Of a DNA stretch of 64,000 bases, positions 44,847 to 56,248 are shown piece after piece. The stretch is from Caballeronia sp. TF1N1 (GTDB taxonomy: Bacteria > Pseudomonadota > Gammaproteobacteria > Burkholderiales > Burkholderiaceae). Below the pieces are notes generated by a model, which worked only from the letters and a program-made list of their open reading frames with translations, searched no databases and was not told the DNA's origin. The translations under genes and the position numbers were made by a program. Where the stretch lies: NCBI RefSeq assembly GCF_022878925.1, contig NZ_CP084627.1:372001-436000 (forward strand), read 5' to 3'. The number at the start of each line of letters is the position of its first letter. Positions within the stretch are counted from its first letter, which is position 1.

Positions 44847-46112
44847 TCAAAGCGTCGGCATTTCGCCGCGCAGACGGCCCGAGAGTCCCGACATATCCGC
44901 GCCCGACGGCGCTTGATAGAGCCGCAATCCCATCTCCGGAAGAATGGACAGCAGATGGTCGAAGACATCGCCCTGAATGCGCTCGTACTGCGTCCAGGCG
45001 GTCGTCGCGGTGAAGCAGTAGACCTCCACCGGAATGCCCTGCGATTCGGGCTCCATCATGCGCACCATGATCGTCATGTCCTGCCGGATCTCGGGATGCC
45101 GCTGCAAGTAAGCCAGCGCGTAGGCGCGAAACGTGCCGATGTTCGTGAGCCTGCGCCGGTTCGCGGGTTCGTTGGCGAGTTCGCCGAGATTGCGGTTGGC
45201 CTGTTCGACTTCCGTTTGTTTTTGCTGCAGATAATCGTGCAGCAGGCGAAAGCGCATGAGACGGTCGGTTTCGTCGTCGCTTAAAAAGCGCACGCATTGC
45301 GCGTCGATACGCATGGTCCGCTTGATGCGCCGCCCGCCCGATTCGAACATGTGCCGATAATTGCGATAGCTCTCCGAAAAGAGCTTGTAGGTCGGCACCG
45401 TGGTGACCGTGTTGTCCCAGTTCTGCACCTTGACCGTATGCAGCGCGATGTCCTTCACGAAGCCATCGGCGGATGCTTGCGGCATCTCGATCCAGTCGCC
45501 TATGCGCAGCATGTCGTTCGACGTGAGCTGCGTGCTCGCGACGAGCGACAGCAGCGTGTCCTTGAACACGAGCAGCAGCACGGCGGACAACGCGCCGAGA
45601 CCCGAGAGCATCCAGAGCGGCGAACGGTCGATGAGAATGGACAGCACGAGCACGCTGCACACCAGCGCGAGCGCGAGCTTGCCGATCTGGACATAGCCCT
45701 TGATGGAGCGCGTCTGCGCTTCCTTGCTCGACGCATAGACATCCTGCCACGCCGATAACGCGCTGCCCGTCGCGAGGAACACGCACACCCACGCGCCGCT
45801 GTGCGCCACACGCTCGATGACCGTCGCCCAGCGGCCGATATGCGGCACGTCGTCGATACCGAGCGCAATGGTCGCAAACGGGACCGCGTACCACAACCGG
45901 TGATAGGCGCGCCGGCGGATGAACGCCTGATCCCACGCGGTGTGTCCGGCCAGCACGAGCAGCCGGTGCGCGATCACGAGCACGATGCGCGCGACCACCC
46001 ACTGCACGAAGAGCGCGACGAGCGCCAGCATGACAATGCCGAAGACCAGCTGCGCCCACGGATGCGTAGGCAAATGCTGTTGCAACTGGTCGGGCAGAAA
46101 ATCGAGATTCAT
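44847..46112 (-). CDS. MscS-family mechanosensitive channel (YbdG-like)
   Basis: About 421 residues. Five or so helices occupy the first 200 residues. The pore-lining and beta-domain segment is LGALSAVLLLVFKDTLLSLVASTQLTSNDMLRIGDWIEMPQASADGFVKDIALHTVKVQNWDNTVTTVPTYKLFSES, matching the YbdG/MscM branch. The C-terminal cytoplasmic domain has the family insert IDAQCVRFLSDDETDRLMRFRLL. It releases solutes on osmotic downshift. An upstream ATG would add 22 residues, but the start at 46112 fits the family better. Confidence 0.9.
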   Translation of the reverse strand: MNLDFLPDQLQQHLPTHPWAQLVFGIVMLALVALFVQWVVARIVLVIAHRLLVLAGHTAWDQAFIRRRAYHRLWYAVPFATIALGIDDVPHIGRWATVIERVAHSGAWVCVFLATGSALSAWQDVYASSKEAQTRSIKGYVQIGKLALALVCSVLVLSILIDRSPLWMLSGLGALSAVLLLVFKDTLLSLVASTQLTSNDMLRIGDWIEMPQASADGFVKDIALHTVKVQNWDNTVTTVPTYKLFSESYRNYRHMFESGGRRIKRTMRIDAQCVRFLSDDETDRLMRFRLLHDYLQQKQTEVEQANRNLGELANEPANRRRLTNIGTFRAYALAYLQRHPEIRQDMTIMVRMMEPESQGIPVEVYCFTATTAWTQYERIQGDVFDHLLSILPEMGLRLYQAPSGADMSGLSGRLRGEMPTL

Positions 46113-46304
46113 GGCTTCCACGAAAGGGCGAATGCAAGGCGCCCCGTATTGTGCATGAACGCGCACCATTTCCGCGCGCACGGTTTGCTCGATGACCGTC
46201 TTATCGAAAACCCGCGCTCGATGAAAATGAATTTTTTTCCGCGATTGTTTTGGGTAAATATACTTTCATTGCATTTGCTTACAGCGGGAGTTGTTCCAGC
46301 GCCC

Positions 46305-47276
46305 ATGTCACGCTCACCAGCGGTCCTTCCGTCGACGGATGCCGACGATCTGATCTCCGCGCGCATCGCGGCGGCCATGCCGGGCCTGACGCCGATCCAT
46401 CAGCGCATGGGCGCGTTCGTGCTCGCCAACCTGTTTCGCTCGGCCACCATGCGGATCGACGAACTGGCGGAAGCGGTCGGGGCATCGGTTGCCACGGCGA
46501 ACCGCTTTGCGCGCGCGCTCGGGTTTTCCGGCTATCCCGCGTTTCGCGAGGCGTTGGTGCGCGGCTTCGAAGCGACCATCGCGCCGGTCGAACGATTGCG
46601 CTCCGCGCTGGAATCGCCCGCGAGCGGCGCGGATGTCTTCGATGCCTCGCTCGCGCAGGCCTCGGCGAACCTGCGTCTTGCCCAGACTTCCGTCGATGCC
46701 GCGAAGGCCGTCGCCGTCGTCGAAGCCATTCTCGCGGCGCGCCAGGTCTTCGTGCTCGGTTACGGCGCGAGCGCGTTCCTCGCCGGTCTCATGGAGCATG
46801 GCCTCACGCCTTATTGCGCGAACGTGCAGTCGCTCGCGCTGACGGGCGGGCCATCGCATGCGGCGCGGCGTCTGTTCACGGCATCGCGCGAGGATTTGCT
46901 CGTTGCCATCGCCTTCCCGCGCTATGTCGACGACACCATCACGCTTGCGCGGCAAGCGCGCGACCATGGCGTGCGCGTCGTTGCGCTCACCGACAGCATC
47001 GCGTCGCCGCTCGCGCGTATCGCGGATCTCGTGCTGACCATCGGCGCGGAACGGCGGCTCGCCGCCAATTGCGACACCGCCGTGCTTGCCGTCATCGAAG
47101 CCTTGTGCGACGCCGTTGCGCATCGCGCGAAGCGTTCGGTCGAGGCGGCATCCGGATTGACCGAATTCGTGCTGCCGTGGCTCGTCGCACCTTCTATCCT
47201 CAAGAGTGCGTCCGGCGTGCAGACACCGCGCCGCCGGCAGACTCGACATCCCCACACGGAGCCGCGCGAATCATGA
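46305..47276 (+). CDS. MurR/RpiR-family regulator with SIS domain
   Basis: About 323 residues. The HTH_6 domain (about 20-95) contains HQRMGAFVLANLFRSATMRIDELAEAVGASVATANRFARALGFSGYPAFREALVRG. The SIS sugar-phosphate-binding domain (about 130-270) contains RQVFVLGYGASAFLAGLMEH and VVALTDSIASPLARIADLVL. GCGGGAG lies upstream. Its stop overlaps the ATG of the isoaspartyl peptidase gene, so it is the first gene of the peptide operon and probably controls it. Known family effectors are amino sugars such as MurNAc-6-phosphate. Confidence 0.9.
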   Translation: MSRSPAVLPSTDADDLISARIAAAMPGLTPIHQRMGAFVLANLFRSATMRIDELAEAVGASVATANRFARALGFSGYPAFREALVRGFEATIAPVERLRSALESPASGADVFDASLAQASANLRLAQTSVDAAKAVAVVEAILAARQVFVLGYGASAFLAGLMEHGLTPYCANVQSLALTGGPSHAARRLFTASREDLLVAIAFPRYVDDTITLARQARDHGVRVVALTDSIASPLARIADLVLTIGAERRLAANCDTAVLAVIEALCDAVAHRAKRSVEAASGLTEFVLPWLVAPSILKSASGVQTPRRRQTRHPHTEPRES

Positions 47277-48241
47277 ACGCCATTCCGCTCATTGCCATTC
47301 ACGGCGGCGCCGGCACGATCGTACGCGCCGCGCTCAAGAGCGACGCCGAAGCGCGCTATCACGCGGCGCTCGCGGAGATTCTGCGCGCGGTTGAACGCCT
47401 GCTCGCCGATGGCGGAAGCGCACTCGACGCCGTCACCGAAGCCGTGCGTCTGCTCGAAAATTGTCCGCTCTTCAATGCAGGTCACGGCGCGGTCTTCACG
47501 TCCGCGGGCACGCACGAACTCGATGCATCCATCATGGACGGCGCGACGCTCGAAGCGGGCGCCGTCTCTTGCGTGACGCGCTTGAAGAATCCGGTGCTCG
47601 CCGCGCGCCGCGTGCTCGACGTGAGCGAACACGTGATGTTCACGGCGGCCGGCGCGGAAGCGTTCGCGGCGGCGCAAGGCCTCGAATTCGTCGAGCCGTC
47701 GTACTTTCATACCGATGCGCGCTACGAGCAATGGCACAAGGCGCGTGGCGCATCCGGCACGATGCTCGATCACGACGCCGCGACGCTCGCCGCGGGCGAA
47801 AACGATCCGCTCGATCCCGCGAAGAAGTTCGGCACGGTCGGCGCGGTGGCGCTCGACGCGCACGGTCATCTCGCGGCCGCGACATCGACGGGCGGCATGA
47901 CCAACAAGCAGATCGGCCGCGTCGGCGATGCTCCGTTGATCGGCGCGGGCTGCTACGCGAACGATGCGACCTGTGCGGTCTCGACCACGGGCACGGGCGA
48001 GATGTTCATGCGCATGCTGGCTGCATACGACGTGGCGGCGCAGATGGAATATCGCGGGCTGCCGCTCGAAGTCGCCGCGCGCGATGTCGTGATGAACAAG
48101 CTGCCGCGTATCGATGGACGCGGCGGACTCATCGCCGTCGATGCAAAGGGCAATGTCACGCTGCCGTTCAATACCGAAGGGATGTATCGCGGATTCGCGC
48201 GCGTGGGCGAGCAACCCTTCACGGCGATCTACCGCACATGA
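47273..48241 (+). CDS. iaaA: isoaspartyl peptidase / L-asparaginase
   Basis: A 322-residue Ntn-hydrolase that self-cleaves to alpha and beta chains. The catalytic threonine is T188 in [12 protein letters not shown], cleaved after G187. The N-terminus [13 protein letters not shown] and [23 protein letters not shown] carry the conserved substrate loops. It hydrolyses beta-aspartyl dipeptides and asparagine. Both ends overlap neighbours (ATGA on each side), giving tight coupling, as with E. coli iaaA-gsiABCD. Confidence 0.94.
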   Translation: MNAIPLIAIHGGAGTIVRAALKSDAEARYHAALAEILRAVERLLADGGSALDAVTEAVRLLENCPLFNAGHGAVFTSAGTHELDASIMDGATLEAGAVSCVTRLKNPVLAARRVLDVSEHVMFTAAGAEAFAAAQGLEFVEPSYFHTDARYEQWHKARGASGTMLDHDAATLAAGENDPLDPAKKFGTVGAVALDAHGHLAAATSTGGMTNKQIGRVGDAPLIGAGCYANDATCAVSTTGTGEMFMRMLAAYDVAAQMEYRGLPLEVAARDVVMNKLPRIDGRGGLIAVDAKGNVTLPFNTEGMYRGFARVGEQPFTAIYRT

Positions 48242-50130
48242 CGACGTTACCCGACGCACGCGTCATCGACGTACGCGATCTCTCCGTCACTTTCCGCTCG
48301 CGCTCGCGCACGGTCGAAGCGGTGCGCAACATGTCTTTTGCCGTCGATCGTGGCGAGACGCTCGCCATTGTCGGCGAATCGGGATCGGGCAAGTCGGTGA
48401 CGTCGCTTGCGCTCATGCGTCTCGTCGAACACGGCGGCGGCGCGGTGACGGCAGGCAGCATGGCGTTCCGGCGACGCAGCGGACAAGTGCTCGATCTGGC
48501 GCAAGCCTCGTCCGCCACGATGCGCGGCGTGCGCGGCGCCGATATCGCGATGATCTTCCAGGAGCCGATGACCTCGCTCAATCCGGTGTTCACGGTGGGC
48601 GATCAAATCGCGGAAGCCATCGCGCTGCATCAGGGCAAGAGCCGCGCGGAGGCGAAGAACGAAGTGCTGCGTCTGCTCGATCTCGTGCGCATTCCCGAGG
48701 CGCGCCGCGTGTTCGGGCGCTATCCGCATCAGTTGTCGGGCGGTATGCGGCAGCGCGTGATGATCGCCATGGCGCTTTCGTGCCGGCCCGCGCTGCTCAT
48801 TGCCGACGAACCGACCACCGCGCTCGACGTGACCATTCAGGCGCAGATTCTGCAACTCGTGCGCGGCCTGCAGGACGAGATGAACATGGCCGTGATCTTC
48901 ATCACGCACGACATGGGCGTGGTCGCGGAAGTGGCGGATCGCGTGCTGGTGATGTATCGCGGCGAGAAGGTGGAGGAAGCCGAATCCGACGCGCTGTTCG
49001 CGCGTCCGCGGCATCCGTACACGAAGGCGCTGCTCGCCGCCGTGCCGACGCTCGGCGCGATGCAGGGCACCGATCGCCCCGCCAAGTTTCCGATTCTCGA
49101 AGTGGAGCCCGCCGAACTCGCCCCCGACGATGCCAGCGCGCTGCGGCCATCCGCGGCGGTCGAAAGAGAGACGCAGCCCGCCATCGACGAAACCGCGCGG
49201 CCAATTTTGCGCGTGCGCGATCTGGTCACGCGCTTTCCGGTGAAGACCGGCATCTTCGGACGCACGACGGCGGCGGTGCATGCGGTCGAGCGCGTGAGTT
49301 TCGATCTGCGTCCGGGCGAGACGCTTGCGCTCGTCGGCGAATCGGGCTGCGGCAAGTCGACCACGGGGCGCTCGCTCTTGCGGCTCGTCGAAAGCCAGAG
49401 CGGTTCCATCGAATTCGACGGACGCGACATCAGCGCGCTGAAAGGCCCCGAACTTCAGGCGCTGCGCCGCAATATCCAGTTCATCTTTCAGGACCCGTTC
49501 GCCTCGCTGAATCCACGTTTGACCGCGGGCTTTTCCGTGATGGAACCGCTCCTCGTTCACAACGTCGCAAGCGGACGCGAAGCGCAACAACGCGTGGATT
49601 GGCTGCTCGAAAAAGTCGGCTTGCCGCCCGAAGCCGCGCAGCGTTATCCGCATGAATTCTCGGGCGGGCAACGTCAACGGATCGCCATTGCGCGTGCGCT
49701 TGCATTGAACCCGAAAGTCGTGATCGCCGATGAATCCGTCTCCGCGCTCGATGTCTCCGTGCGCGCGCAGATCGTCAATCTCATGCTCGATCTGCAGCGC
49801 GAACTCGGCGTCGCGTATCTCTTCATCTCGCACGACATGGCGGTGGTCGAGCGCGTGAGTCATCGCGTGGCGGTGATGTATCTCGGGCAGATCGTCGAGA
49901 TCGGGCCGCGCGCGGCGGTGTTCGAAGCGCCGCGTCATCCGTACACGAGAAAGCTGATGAGCGCGGTGCCGGTGGCCGATCCCGCGCGCCGTCACGCCAA
50001 ACGCATGCTCGCCGCCGACGAAATACCGAGCCCAATCCGCAAACTCGGCGACGAACCGGTGGTGGCGAAACTCGTTGCGGTCGGCCCGGACCATTATGTC
50101 GCCGAGCATCATGTCGGCGGCGCTTATTAA
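48238..50130 (+). CDS. gsiA: Gsi-type ABC transporter ATP-binding protein (double ATPase)
   Basis: A 630-residue fusion of two oligopeptide-type ATPases. Domain 1 has Walker A GESGSGKS (46-53) and signature LSGGMRQR. Domain 2 has Walker A GESGCGKS (367-374), FSGGQRQR and [15 protein letters not shown]. Each ends with the HPYTKALL or HPYTRKLM segment of the peptide/nickel branch. It powers uptake through the two permeases encoded downstream. Substrate in E. coli is glutathione; here peptides are equally plausible. Confidence 0.93.
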   Translation: MTTLPDARVIDVRDLSVTFRSRSRTVEAVRNMSFAVDRGETLAIVGESGSGKSVTSLALMRLVEHGGGAVTAGSMAFRRRSGQVLDLAQASSATMRGVRGADIAMIFQEPMTSLNPVFTVGDQIAEAIALHQGKSRAEAKNEVLRLLDLVRIPEARRVFGRYPHQLSGGMRQRVMIAMALSCRPALLIADEPTTALDVTIQAQILQLVRGLQDEMNMAVIFITHDMGVVAEVADRVLVMYRGEKVEEAESDALFARPRHPYTKALLAAVPTLGAMQGTDRPAKFPILEVEPAELAPDDASALRPSAAVERETQPAIDETARPILRVRDLVTRFPVKTGIFGRTTAAVHAVERVSFDLRPGETLALVGESGCGKSTTGRSLLRLVESQSGSIEFDGRDISALKGPELQALRRNIQFIFQDPFASLNPRLTAGFSVMEPLLVHNVASGREAQQRVDWLLEKVGLPPEAAQRYPHEFSGGQRQRIAIARALALNPKVVIADESVSALDVSVRAQIVNLMLDLQRELGVAYLFISHDMAVVERVSHRVAVMYLGQIVEIGPRAAVFEAPRHPYTRKLMSAVPVADPARRHAKRMLAADEIPSPIRKLGDEPVVAKLVAVGPDHYVAEHHVGGAY

Positions 50131-50168
50131 GCGCTAGTCAAGATCAGTCAAGTCAAAGGAGTCTAACG

Positions 50169-51722
50169 ATGCCGTCAACGAAATCCAGCTCCATGCGCGC
50201 GCTTTTAGCCGCGAGCGCATGCGTATTCAGCGCGCTTGCCGCCGCGCCCGCGTTCGCCCAGAGCACCGCCGTGATGGCGGTGGCCTCGACCTTCACGACG
50301 ATGAACCCCTACGATGCCAACGACACGCTCTCGCAAGCGGTCGCCAAGTCGTTCTATCAAGGGCTCTTCGGCTTCGACAAGGATATGAAGATTCAGCCCG
50401 TGCTCGCGACGAGCTACGAAGCGAGTCCGGACGCGAAGGTCTACACGGTCAAGCTGCGGCAGGGCGTGAAGTTTCAGGACGGCACCGACTTCAACGCCGA
50501 AGCCGTGAAGACGACCTTCGATTGGGTCACGGACCCGAACAACAAGCTCAAGCGCTACGGTCTTTTCAACAAGATCGAGAAGACCGAAGTGATCGATCCG
50601 TACACGGTGAAGATCACGCTCAAGATGCCGTTTTCCGCGTTCATCAACGTGCTCGCGCATCCGGCGGGCGTGATGATTTCGCCCACCGCGTTGAAGCAAT
50701 ACGGCAAGGACATCGCGTTTCATCCGGTCGGCACGGGACCGTTCGAGTTCGTCGAATGGAAGCAGACCGACGACCTGAAGGTGAAGAAGTTCGCGGGCTA
50801 CTGGAAGAAAGGCTATCCGAAGATCGACATGATCGACTGGAAGCCGGTGGTCGATAACAACACGCGCGCCGCGCTCATGCAAACGGGCGAAGCGGACTTC
50901 GCTTTTTCGATTCCGTTCGAGCAGGCCGCGACGCTCAAGGCGAGCCCGAAGGTCGATCTGATCGCGGCGCCTTCCATCATTCAGCGCTACGTGAGCATGA
51001 ACACGTCGCAGAAGCCTTTCGATAATCCGAAGGTGCGTCAGGCGCTCAACTATGCGATCAACAAGGACGCGCTCGTGAAGGTCGCGTTTGCCGGTTACGC
51101 GGTGCCGTCCGAAGGCGTGGCGCCGCCGGGCGTGGACTTCTCCACCAAGCTCGGGCCGTGGAAATACGATCCGGCCAAGGCGCGCGAGCTGCTGAAGGAA
51201 GCGGGTTATCCGAACGGTTTCGAGACCGTGTTGTGGTCGGGCTATAACCACACGACGGCGCAGAAGATCATCCAGTTCGTGCAGCAGCAGCTGGCGCAAG
51301 TGGGCGTGAAGACCACGATCGAAGCGCTCGAAGCCGGCCAGCGCGTGCAACGCGTGGAAAGCGCGCCGGAGCCGGCCACCGCGCCGGTGCGCATGTACTA
51401 CGTCGGCTGGTCGTCGTCGACGGGCGAAGCGGACTGGGCCATCTCGCCCTTGCTCGCGAGTTCGTCGTTTCCGCCGAAGCTCTTCAACACGGCCTATTAC
51501 AAGAACGATACCGTCGATTCCGATCTGCAAAAGGCGCTCACCACGACCGACCGCAAGGAGAAGACGCAGCTTTACGCCGACGCGCAAAAGCGCATCTGGG
51601 ACGACGCCCCGTGGATCTTCCTCGTCACGGAGAAAGTGGTATATGCGCGCAGCAAGCGTCTGACGGGCGCTTACGTCATGCCCGACGGCTCGTTCAATTT
51701 CGACGACATCGCGATCAAGTAA
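50169..51722 (+). CDS. gsiB: periplasmic peptide/glutathione-binding protein
   Basis: A 517-residue solute-binding family 5 protein. The signal peptide [30 protein letters not shown] precedes [40 protein letters not shown]. Further landmarks are [27 protein letters not shown] and [19 protein letters not shown]. It delivers substrate to the GsiCD permease. A ribosome binding site AAAGGAG lies before the ATG. The gap to gsiA is 38 bp. Confidence 0.93.
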   Translation: MPSTKSSSMRALLAASACVFSALAAAPAFAQSTAVMAVASTFTTMNPYDANDTLSQAVAKSFYQGLFGFDKDMKIQPVLATSYEASPDAKVYTVKLRQGVKFQDGTDFNAEAVKTTFDWVTDPNNKLKRYGLFNKIEKTEVIDPYTVKITLKMPFSAFINVLAHPAGVMISPTALKQYGKDIAFHPVGTGPFEFVEWKQTDDLKVKKFAGYWKKGYPKIDMIDWKPVVDNNTRAALMQTGEADFAFSIPFEQAATLKASPKVDLIAAPSIIQRYVSMNTSQKPFDNPKVRQALNYAINKDALVKVAFAGYAVPSEGVAPPGVDFSTKLGPWKYDPAKARELLKEAGYPNGFETVLWSGYNHTTAQKIIQFVQQQLAQVGVKTTIEALEAGQRVQRVESAPEPATAPVRMYYVGWSSSTGEADWAISPLLASSSFPPKLFNTAYYKNDTVDSDLQKALTTTDRKEKTQLYADAQKRIWDDAPWIFLVTEKVVYARSKRLTGAYVMPDGSFNFDDIAIK

Positions 51723-51734
51723 AGCGCCTCGACG

Positions 51735-52655
51735 ATGCTTACCTTCCTCGCCAAACGCCTCTTCGGGCTCTTGCCGACGCTCTTCATCGTCGCGGTGCTG
51801 GTGTTTCTGTTCGTGCACATGTTGCCGGGCGATCCCGCGCGTTTGGCCGCCGGACCCGAAGCGGATCAGGCGACGGTTGCGCTCGTGCGGGCCGATCTCG
51901 GTCTCGACAAGCCCTTGCCGCAGCAATTCGCAAGCTTCTTCGGCAAGATCGTGCATTTCGACTTCGGCATGTCCACGCGCAGCAAGCGTCCGGTGAGCAC
52001 GGAGATCGGCGAGCGCTTCATGCCGACGCTCTGGCTCACGCTCGCGAGCATGGCGTGGGCCGTGGCGTTCGGCATGGCGATAGGCATCGTCTCGGCGGTC
52101 TGGCGCAACCAGTGGCCGGACCGGCTCGGCATGACCATCGCGGTATCGGGCATCTCGTTTCCCGCCTTCGCGCTCGGCATGTTGCTGATGGAAATCTTTT
52201 CGGTGAAGCTCGGCTGGCTGCCTATCGTCGGCGATGGTTCGTGGCAGAGCTACGTGCTGCCGTCGCTCACGCTCGGCGCGGCCGTGGCCGCCGTGATGGC
52301 GCGCTTCACGCGCGCGTCGTTCGTCGAAGTGCTCGGCGAGGACTTCGTGCGCACCGCGCGCGCGAAGGGCGTGCACGAGCCGATGGTTATCGTCAAACAC
52401 TGCCTGCGTAACGCGATGATCCCCGTCGTCACCATGATGGGCCTGCAGTTCGGCTTCCTGCTGGGCGGCTCGATCGTGGTCGAGAAAGTGTTCAACTGGC
52501 CGGGGCTCGGGCGCCTGCTCGTCGATGCCGTCGAGATGCGCGACTATCCCGTGATCCAGGCCGAAGTGCTGCTGTTTTCGCTGGAATTCATCGTCATCAA
52601 TCTGGTGGTCGATGTCCTCTACGCGGTCATCAACCCGACCATTCGTTTCAAGTGA
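51735..52655 (+). CDS. gsiC: peptide/glutathione ABC permease, first subunit
   Basis: A 306-residue DppB-type permease with six helices. The first helix region [36 protein letters not shown] is diagnostic. The ATPase-contact EAA loop is [35 protein letters not shown]. It pairs with GsiD in the inner membrane. It begins 12 bp after gsiB. Confidence 0.94.
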   Translation: MLTFLAKRLFGLLPTLFIVAVLVFLFVHMLPGDPARLAAGPEADQATVALVRADLGLDKPLPQQFASFFGKIVHFDFGMSTRSKRPVSTEIGERFMPTLWLTLASMAWAVAFGMAIGIVSAVWRNQWPDRLGMTIAVSGISFPAFALGMLLMEIFSVKLGWLPIVGDGSWQSYVLPSLTLGAAVAAVMARFTRASFVEVLGEDFVRTARAKGVHEPMVIVKHCLRNAMIPVVTMMGLQFGFLLGGSIVVEKVFNWPGLGRLLVDAVEMRDYPVIQAEVLLFSLEFIVINLVVDVLYAVINPTIRFK

Positions 52656-52662
52656 GGACCGC

Positions 52663-53562
52663 ATGAGTGTGACAGCCACAGAGGCCAAGGTCGCGGTCGC
52701 GCCGCAACAGGAGATCCGCACGCCGTGGACGGAGTTCTGGCGCAAGCTCAAGCGTCAGCCCGTGGCGCTCGCGGCGGCCGTGTTCGTCGTGCTTCTGATC
52801 CTGATCGCGGTGATCGCGCCGTATATCGCGCCTTACGACGCGGAAAATTATTTCGATTACGACGCGCTCAACGCGGGGCCTTCGGCAGCGCACTGGTTCG
52901 GTGTCGACTCGCTCGGCCGCGACATTTTGAGCCGCATTCTCGTCGGCAGCCGCATTTCGCTCTCGGCGGGGTTGCTGTCGGTCGTGATCGGCGCGGTGAT
53001 CGGCACGTTCTTCGGGCTGCTCGCGGGCTACTACGAAGGCTGGTGGGACCGCATCGTCATGCGTATTTCGGACGTGCTGTTCGCGTTCCCCGGCATTCTG
53101 CTCGCCATCGGCGTGGTGGCCATTCTCGGTAACGGCATGATCAACGTGATCTGCGCGGTGGCTATCTTCAGCATTCCCGCGTTCGCGCGGCTCGTGCGCG
53201 GCAACACGCTCGCGCTCAAGCACCTGACGTATATCGAGGCGGCGCGCAGCATAGGCGCGTCGGACTGGACCATCATCATGCGGCACATTCTGCCGGGGAC
53301 CATTTCCTCGATCGTCGTGTATTTCACCATGCGTATCGGCACGTCGATCATCACGGCGGCGAGTCTCTCGTTTCTCGGCCTCGGCGCGCAGCCGCCGACG
53401 CCCGAGTGGGGGGCGATGCTCAACGAAGCCCGCGCCGACATGGCGATGGCACCGCACGTCGCCATCTTCCCGAGCCTCGCCATCTTTCTGACGGTGCTTG
53501 CGTTCAATTTGCTCGGCGACGGTCTGCGCGACGCGCTCGATCCCAAGCTCGACCGGCCGTGA
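52663..53562 (+). CDS. gsiD: peptide/glutathione ABC permease, second subunit
   Basis: A 299-residue DppC-type permease. A cytoplasmic N-terminal tail, helix 1 (about 35-57), then [28 protein letters not shown] and the EAA loop [24 protein letters not shown]. It ends [16 protein letters not shown], as DppC proteins do. Its TGA overlaps the GTG start of the next gene, coupling transporter to peptidase translation. Confidence 0.94.
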   Translation: MSVTATEAKVAVAPQQEIRTPWTEFWRKLKRQPVALAAAVFVVLLILIAVIAPYIAPYDAENYFDYDALNAGPSAAHWFGVDSLGRDILSRILVGSRISLSAGLLSVVIGAVIGTFFGLLAGYYEGWWDRIVMRISDVLFAFPGILLAIGVVAILGNGMINVICAVAIFSIPAFARLVRGNTLALKHLTYIEAARSIGASDWTIIMRHILPGTISSIVVYFTMRIGTSIITAASLSFLGLGAQPPTPEWGAMLNEARADMAMAPHVAIFPSLAIFLTVLAFNLLGDGLRDALDPKLDRP

Positions 53563-54569
53563 AGCCGCCGCATATCGGCGTGCTCGACGCGGGCGCGCGC
53601 AACAGCATTGCGGACGTGCGGGGCGTGAGCGTTGGCCATTACACCCTCGCCGATGGCGCGATTCAAACCGGCGTGACGGTGGTGCGCGCGCATGACGGCG
53701 ATGCGTATCGCAACAAGACGCCAGCGGCGGCATGCGTCATCAACGGCTTCGGCAAGAGCGTCGGGCTCGTGCAGATCGATGAACTCGGCGTGATCGAAAC
53801 GCCTGTCGCGCTCACCAACACCTTCGCGGCGGGCACGGTGGCGAACGCGCAGATCCGCGCGGCGCTCGAAGGCAATCCGCGCATTGGCCGCGACTGGCCG
53901 AGCGTGAATCCGCTAGTGCTCGAATGCAACGACGGCTTTCTGAACGACATGCAGGCGTTCGCCGTCGAAGAAGCGCATTACCGGCATGCGCTCGCTTCGT
54001 GTTCGCCGGACTTCGCGCGCGGCGCCGTGGGCGCGGGACGCGGCATGTCGTGCTTCGACTTGAAGGGCGGGATTGGCACGGCCTCGCGTGTCGTCGATAT
54101 CGGCGATGAACGCTACACCACAGGCGCGCTCGTGCTCGCCAACTTCGGACGCTTTCCGCAACTCACGATTGCAGGCGATGCCATTGGACGCACGCTGCAA
54201 GCGCAGGCGCCAGAACGCGAGCAAGGTTCGATCATCATGCTGATCGCCACCGACGCACCGCTCGATGCGCGGCAGCTTCGCCGTCTCGCCATGCGCGCCG
54301 CAGCCGGGCTCGCGCGCACCGGTTCGGTCTTCGGTCACGGTAGCGGCGACATTGCGCTGGCGTTTTCGACGGCGTACACCGTGCCTCATGACGCCGAGTT
54401 CATCGACTTGCCGCGCTTGCTGCCGGACGCGCGTCTCGATCCGCTCTTTCAATGCGTGGCGGACGCCACCGAACAGGCCATTCTCGACGCGCTCTTCAGC
54501 GCCGAAAGCGTCACGGGCCGCGACGGGCATCGTCGCGAGTCGCTCAACGAAGTGTGGAAAAGCCAATGA
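53559..54569 (+). CDS. P1-family (DmpA-like) aminopeptidase
   Basis: About 336 residues from a GTG that overlaps the gsiD stop. P1/DmpA peptidases are self-processing Ntn hydrolases that release N-terminal D- or L-residues or beta-amino acids. Motifs: [16 protein letters not shown] near the start; [23 protein letters not shown], where the self-cleavage usually precedes a G-S or G-T/C pair; and [19 protein letters not shown], with serine in the HGSGD loop as the likely nucleophile. Its place in the transporter operon suggests it acts on imported peptides in the cytoplasm. Confidence 0.88.
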   Translation: MKPPHIGVLDAGARNSIADVRGVSVGHYTLADGAIQTGVTVVRAHDGDAYRNKTPAAACVINGFGKSVGLVQIDELGVIETPVALTNTFAAGTVANAQIRAALEGNPRIGRDWPSVNPLVLECNDGFLNDMQAFAVEEAHYRHALASCSPDFARGAVGAGRGMSCFDLKGGIGTASRVVDIGDERYTTGALVLANFGRFPQLTIAGDAIGRTLQAQAPEREQGSIIMLIATDAPLDARQLRRLAMRAAAGLARTGSVFGHGSGDIALAFSTAYTVPHDAEFIDLPRLLPDARLDPLFQCVADATEQAILDALFSAESVTGRDGHRRESLNEVWKSQ

Positions 54570-55390
54570 AAGTGTTGATCTCGGTGGATATCGAAGGCGT
54601 CGCGGGCGTGTTCCATCCGGAGCAAACGCGCGCGGGCAACGGCGAATACGAGCAGGCGCGCCGCTTCATGACGAACGAAGCGAACGCCGCCGTGCTCGGT
54701 GCCTTCGATGGCGGCGCGACCGAAGTCTGGGTCAACGATTCTCACGGCGGCTTTCGTAATCTATTGCCGAACGCGTTCGATCCGCGCGCGCGTCTCGTGC
54801 TCGGCAAGCCGCGCACGCTCGGCATGATGGCGGGACTGGAGGCATCGCCGGAACTGGTGTTCATGGTCGGCTATCACGCGCGGGCGCAGAGTCGCGGAAT
54901 TCTCGCGCATACCATCAACAGCGCTGCATTTGCGCGCGTGATGCTCGACGGAGAAGAGGTTGGCGAGGCCGCGCTCTATGGGCAGCTTGCCGAGGCGCGC
55001 GGCGCACGCGTCGCGCTCATCACGGGCGACGACGTGTTCGGCGCGGAGACCTTGCCCGTGTTCCCGGACGCGAACTTCGTTTGCGTGAAGACGGCGCACG
55101 GCTATTCGAGCGGCGTTACGGATACGCCAGAAGCCGCGTGCGCATCGATCAGGCGCGCGGCGAAGGAGACTGTCGAGGCCTCGCGTCATTCAAGTTCACG
55201 CGCACACCATGCACCGGACTCACGCCGTTGCGAACTGCGCACGCAAAGCTCCGCTTACGCCGATCTCTTCTGTCAGTGGCCGACGCTCGAACGGCTCGAT
55301 GCCGTCACACTCGCCTTCGATGCGCCCGGCATCGAACAGGTCGTACGCACACTCAATTGCCTTTCGGCAATGTCCTTCATGTTACGGTGA
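54566..55390 (+). CDS. dppA: M55-family D-aminopeptidase
   Basis: A 274-residue zinc peptidase like Bacillus subtilis DppA, which releases D-alanine from D-Ala peptides. The zinc ligands lie in ISVDIEGVAGV (D8, E10), VNDSHGGFRNL (H) and FMVGYHARAQSRGILAHT (H). The catalytic-type segment VKTAHGYSSG is present. It is the last gene of the coupled block; the ATG overlaps the previous stop by 4 bp. Confidence 0.9.
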   Translation: MKVLISVDIEGVAGVFHPEQTRAGNGEYEQARRFMTNEANAAVLGAFDGGATEVWVNDSHGGFRNLLPNAFDPRARLVLGKPRTLGMMAGLEASPELVFMVGYHARAQSRGILAHTINSAAFARVMLDGEEVGEAALYGQLAEARGARVALITGDDVFGAETLPVFPDANFVCVKTAHGYSSGVTDTPEAACASIRRAAKETVEASRHSSSRAHHAPDSRRCELRTQSSAYADLFCQWPTLERLDAVTLAFDAPGIEQVVRTLNCLSAMSFMLR

Positions 55391-55476
55391 ACGGAGGAAC
55401 TATCGTTAGAATGGAGGTCTTGGCTGATCGGTCATCGGCACGGTACTTTCTTCAACGATTTTTTGCAGGCGCTTTC

Positions 55477-55695
55477 ATGCACGACGTGAAGCTCGAACAC
55501 AACGACGATGCGACGCTCGATCCCGCCGCTCCGCAACTCGTCATGCGCGGCTCGCTTTTCATCGACGGCCACGAAGCCGGTTGCTGGGAAGAGCGGCGCA
55601 ATGGCACATGGGCGGCGCGGCTGCGGCACGCCGAGCAGTGGATCGTCGAGACGAGCCGCGCGGCGCTAATCGAGCGGCTTGCGACTGACGTCTGA
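55477..55695 (+). CDS. small protein of unknown function
   Basis: Predicted 72 residues, [68 protein letters not shown]. It looks like a small beta sheet followed by a helix. A start at 55412 would add 22 residues. I recognise no family. It could be the end of the peptide operon or an independent gene before the fluoride channel. Confidence 0.55.
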   Translation: MHDVKLEHNDDATLDPAAPQLVMRGSLFIDGHEAGCWEERRNGTWAARLRHAEQWIVETSRAALIERLATDV

Positions 55696-55741
55696 GTGCA
55701 GCACGAGTGCGGACAACCTTTCATTCACATCGATTTTATTT

Positions 55742-56119
55742 ATGTATTTGTCGATCATCGCGGTGGGAATAGGCGGCGGGCTGGGATCGCTGCTTCGCTG
55801 GGCGCTCGGTTTGCGCCTCAATGGAATCTTTCCAAACCTGCCGCTCGGCACCTTTGCATCGAATGTGATTGCCGGATACATCATCGGCGTGGCGGTCGCG
55901 ACCTTTGCGCGCTTGCCGGACATCTCCGTTGAATGGCGTCTCTTCGTCACGACCGGTCTGATGGGCGGCTTGTCCACGTTCTCCACGTTCTCGGCCGAAG
56001 TGGTCGCGCATCTTCAGCAAGGGCGGCCCGGCTGGGCGCTCGCGGAGATCGCGCTGCACGTCGGCGCGTCGCTCGCAATGACCGCGCTCGGTATTGCGAC
56101 GGTGGCCTGGGTCAGCTGA
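55742..56119 (+). CDS. crcB: fluoride channel CrcB/FluC
   Basis: A 125-residue four-helix membrane protein that exports fluoride as a dual-topology dimer. Signatures: [30 protein letters not shown] with the polar-track asparagine, and [18 protein letters not shown], which holds the Phe box and Ser/Thr track. No fluoride riboswitch is visible in the 46 bp upstream. Confidence 0.95.
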   Translation: MYLSIIAVGIGGGLGSLLRWALGLRLNGIFPNLPLGTFASNVIAGYIIGVAVATFARLPDISVEWRLFVTTGLMGGLSTFSTFSAEVVAHLQQGRPGWALAEIALHVGASLAMTALGIATVAWVS

Positions 56120-56248
56120 TCCACGCACGTTGCCGCAGCGCCGCGTTCCGCATGAATCCCGACTTTTTTCCCGCGTGTCTTCACGCTCTTTCGCCGCTGC
56201 TTCGCGCACGCGGCTTGTTTCTTTTGACTGCAATACGAAGGTGATGAG

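Noticed and set aside
50205..52751. An 848-residue open frame antisense to gsiB-gsiC-gsiD
   Set aside because: It mirrors the codon pattern of strongly coding plus-strand genes in GC-rich DNA, is rich in R, H, E and D without any motif, and opposes well-recognised genes.
55696..55741. Fluoride riboswitch before crcB
   Set aside because: The interval is only 46 bp and lacks the GGNGAUGG-type aptamer opening, so no riboswitch can be supported.
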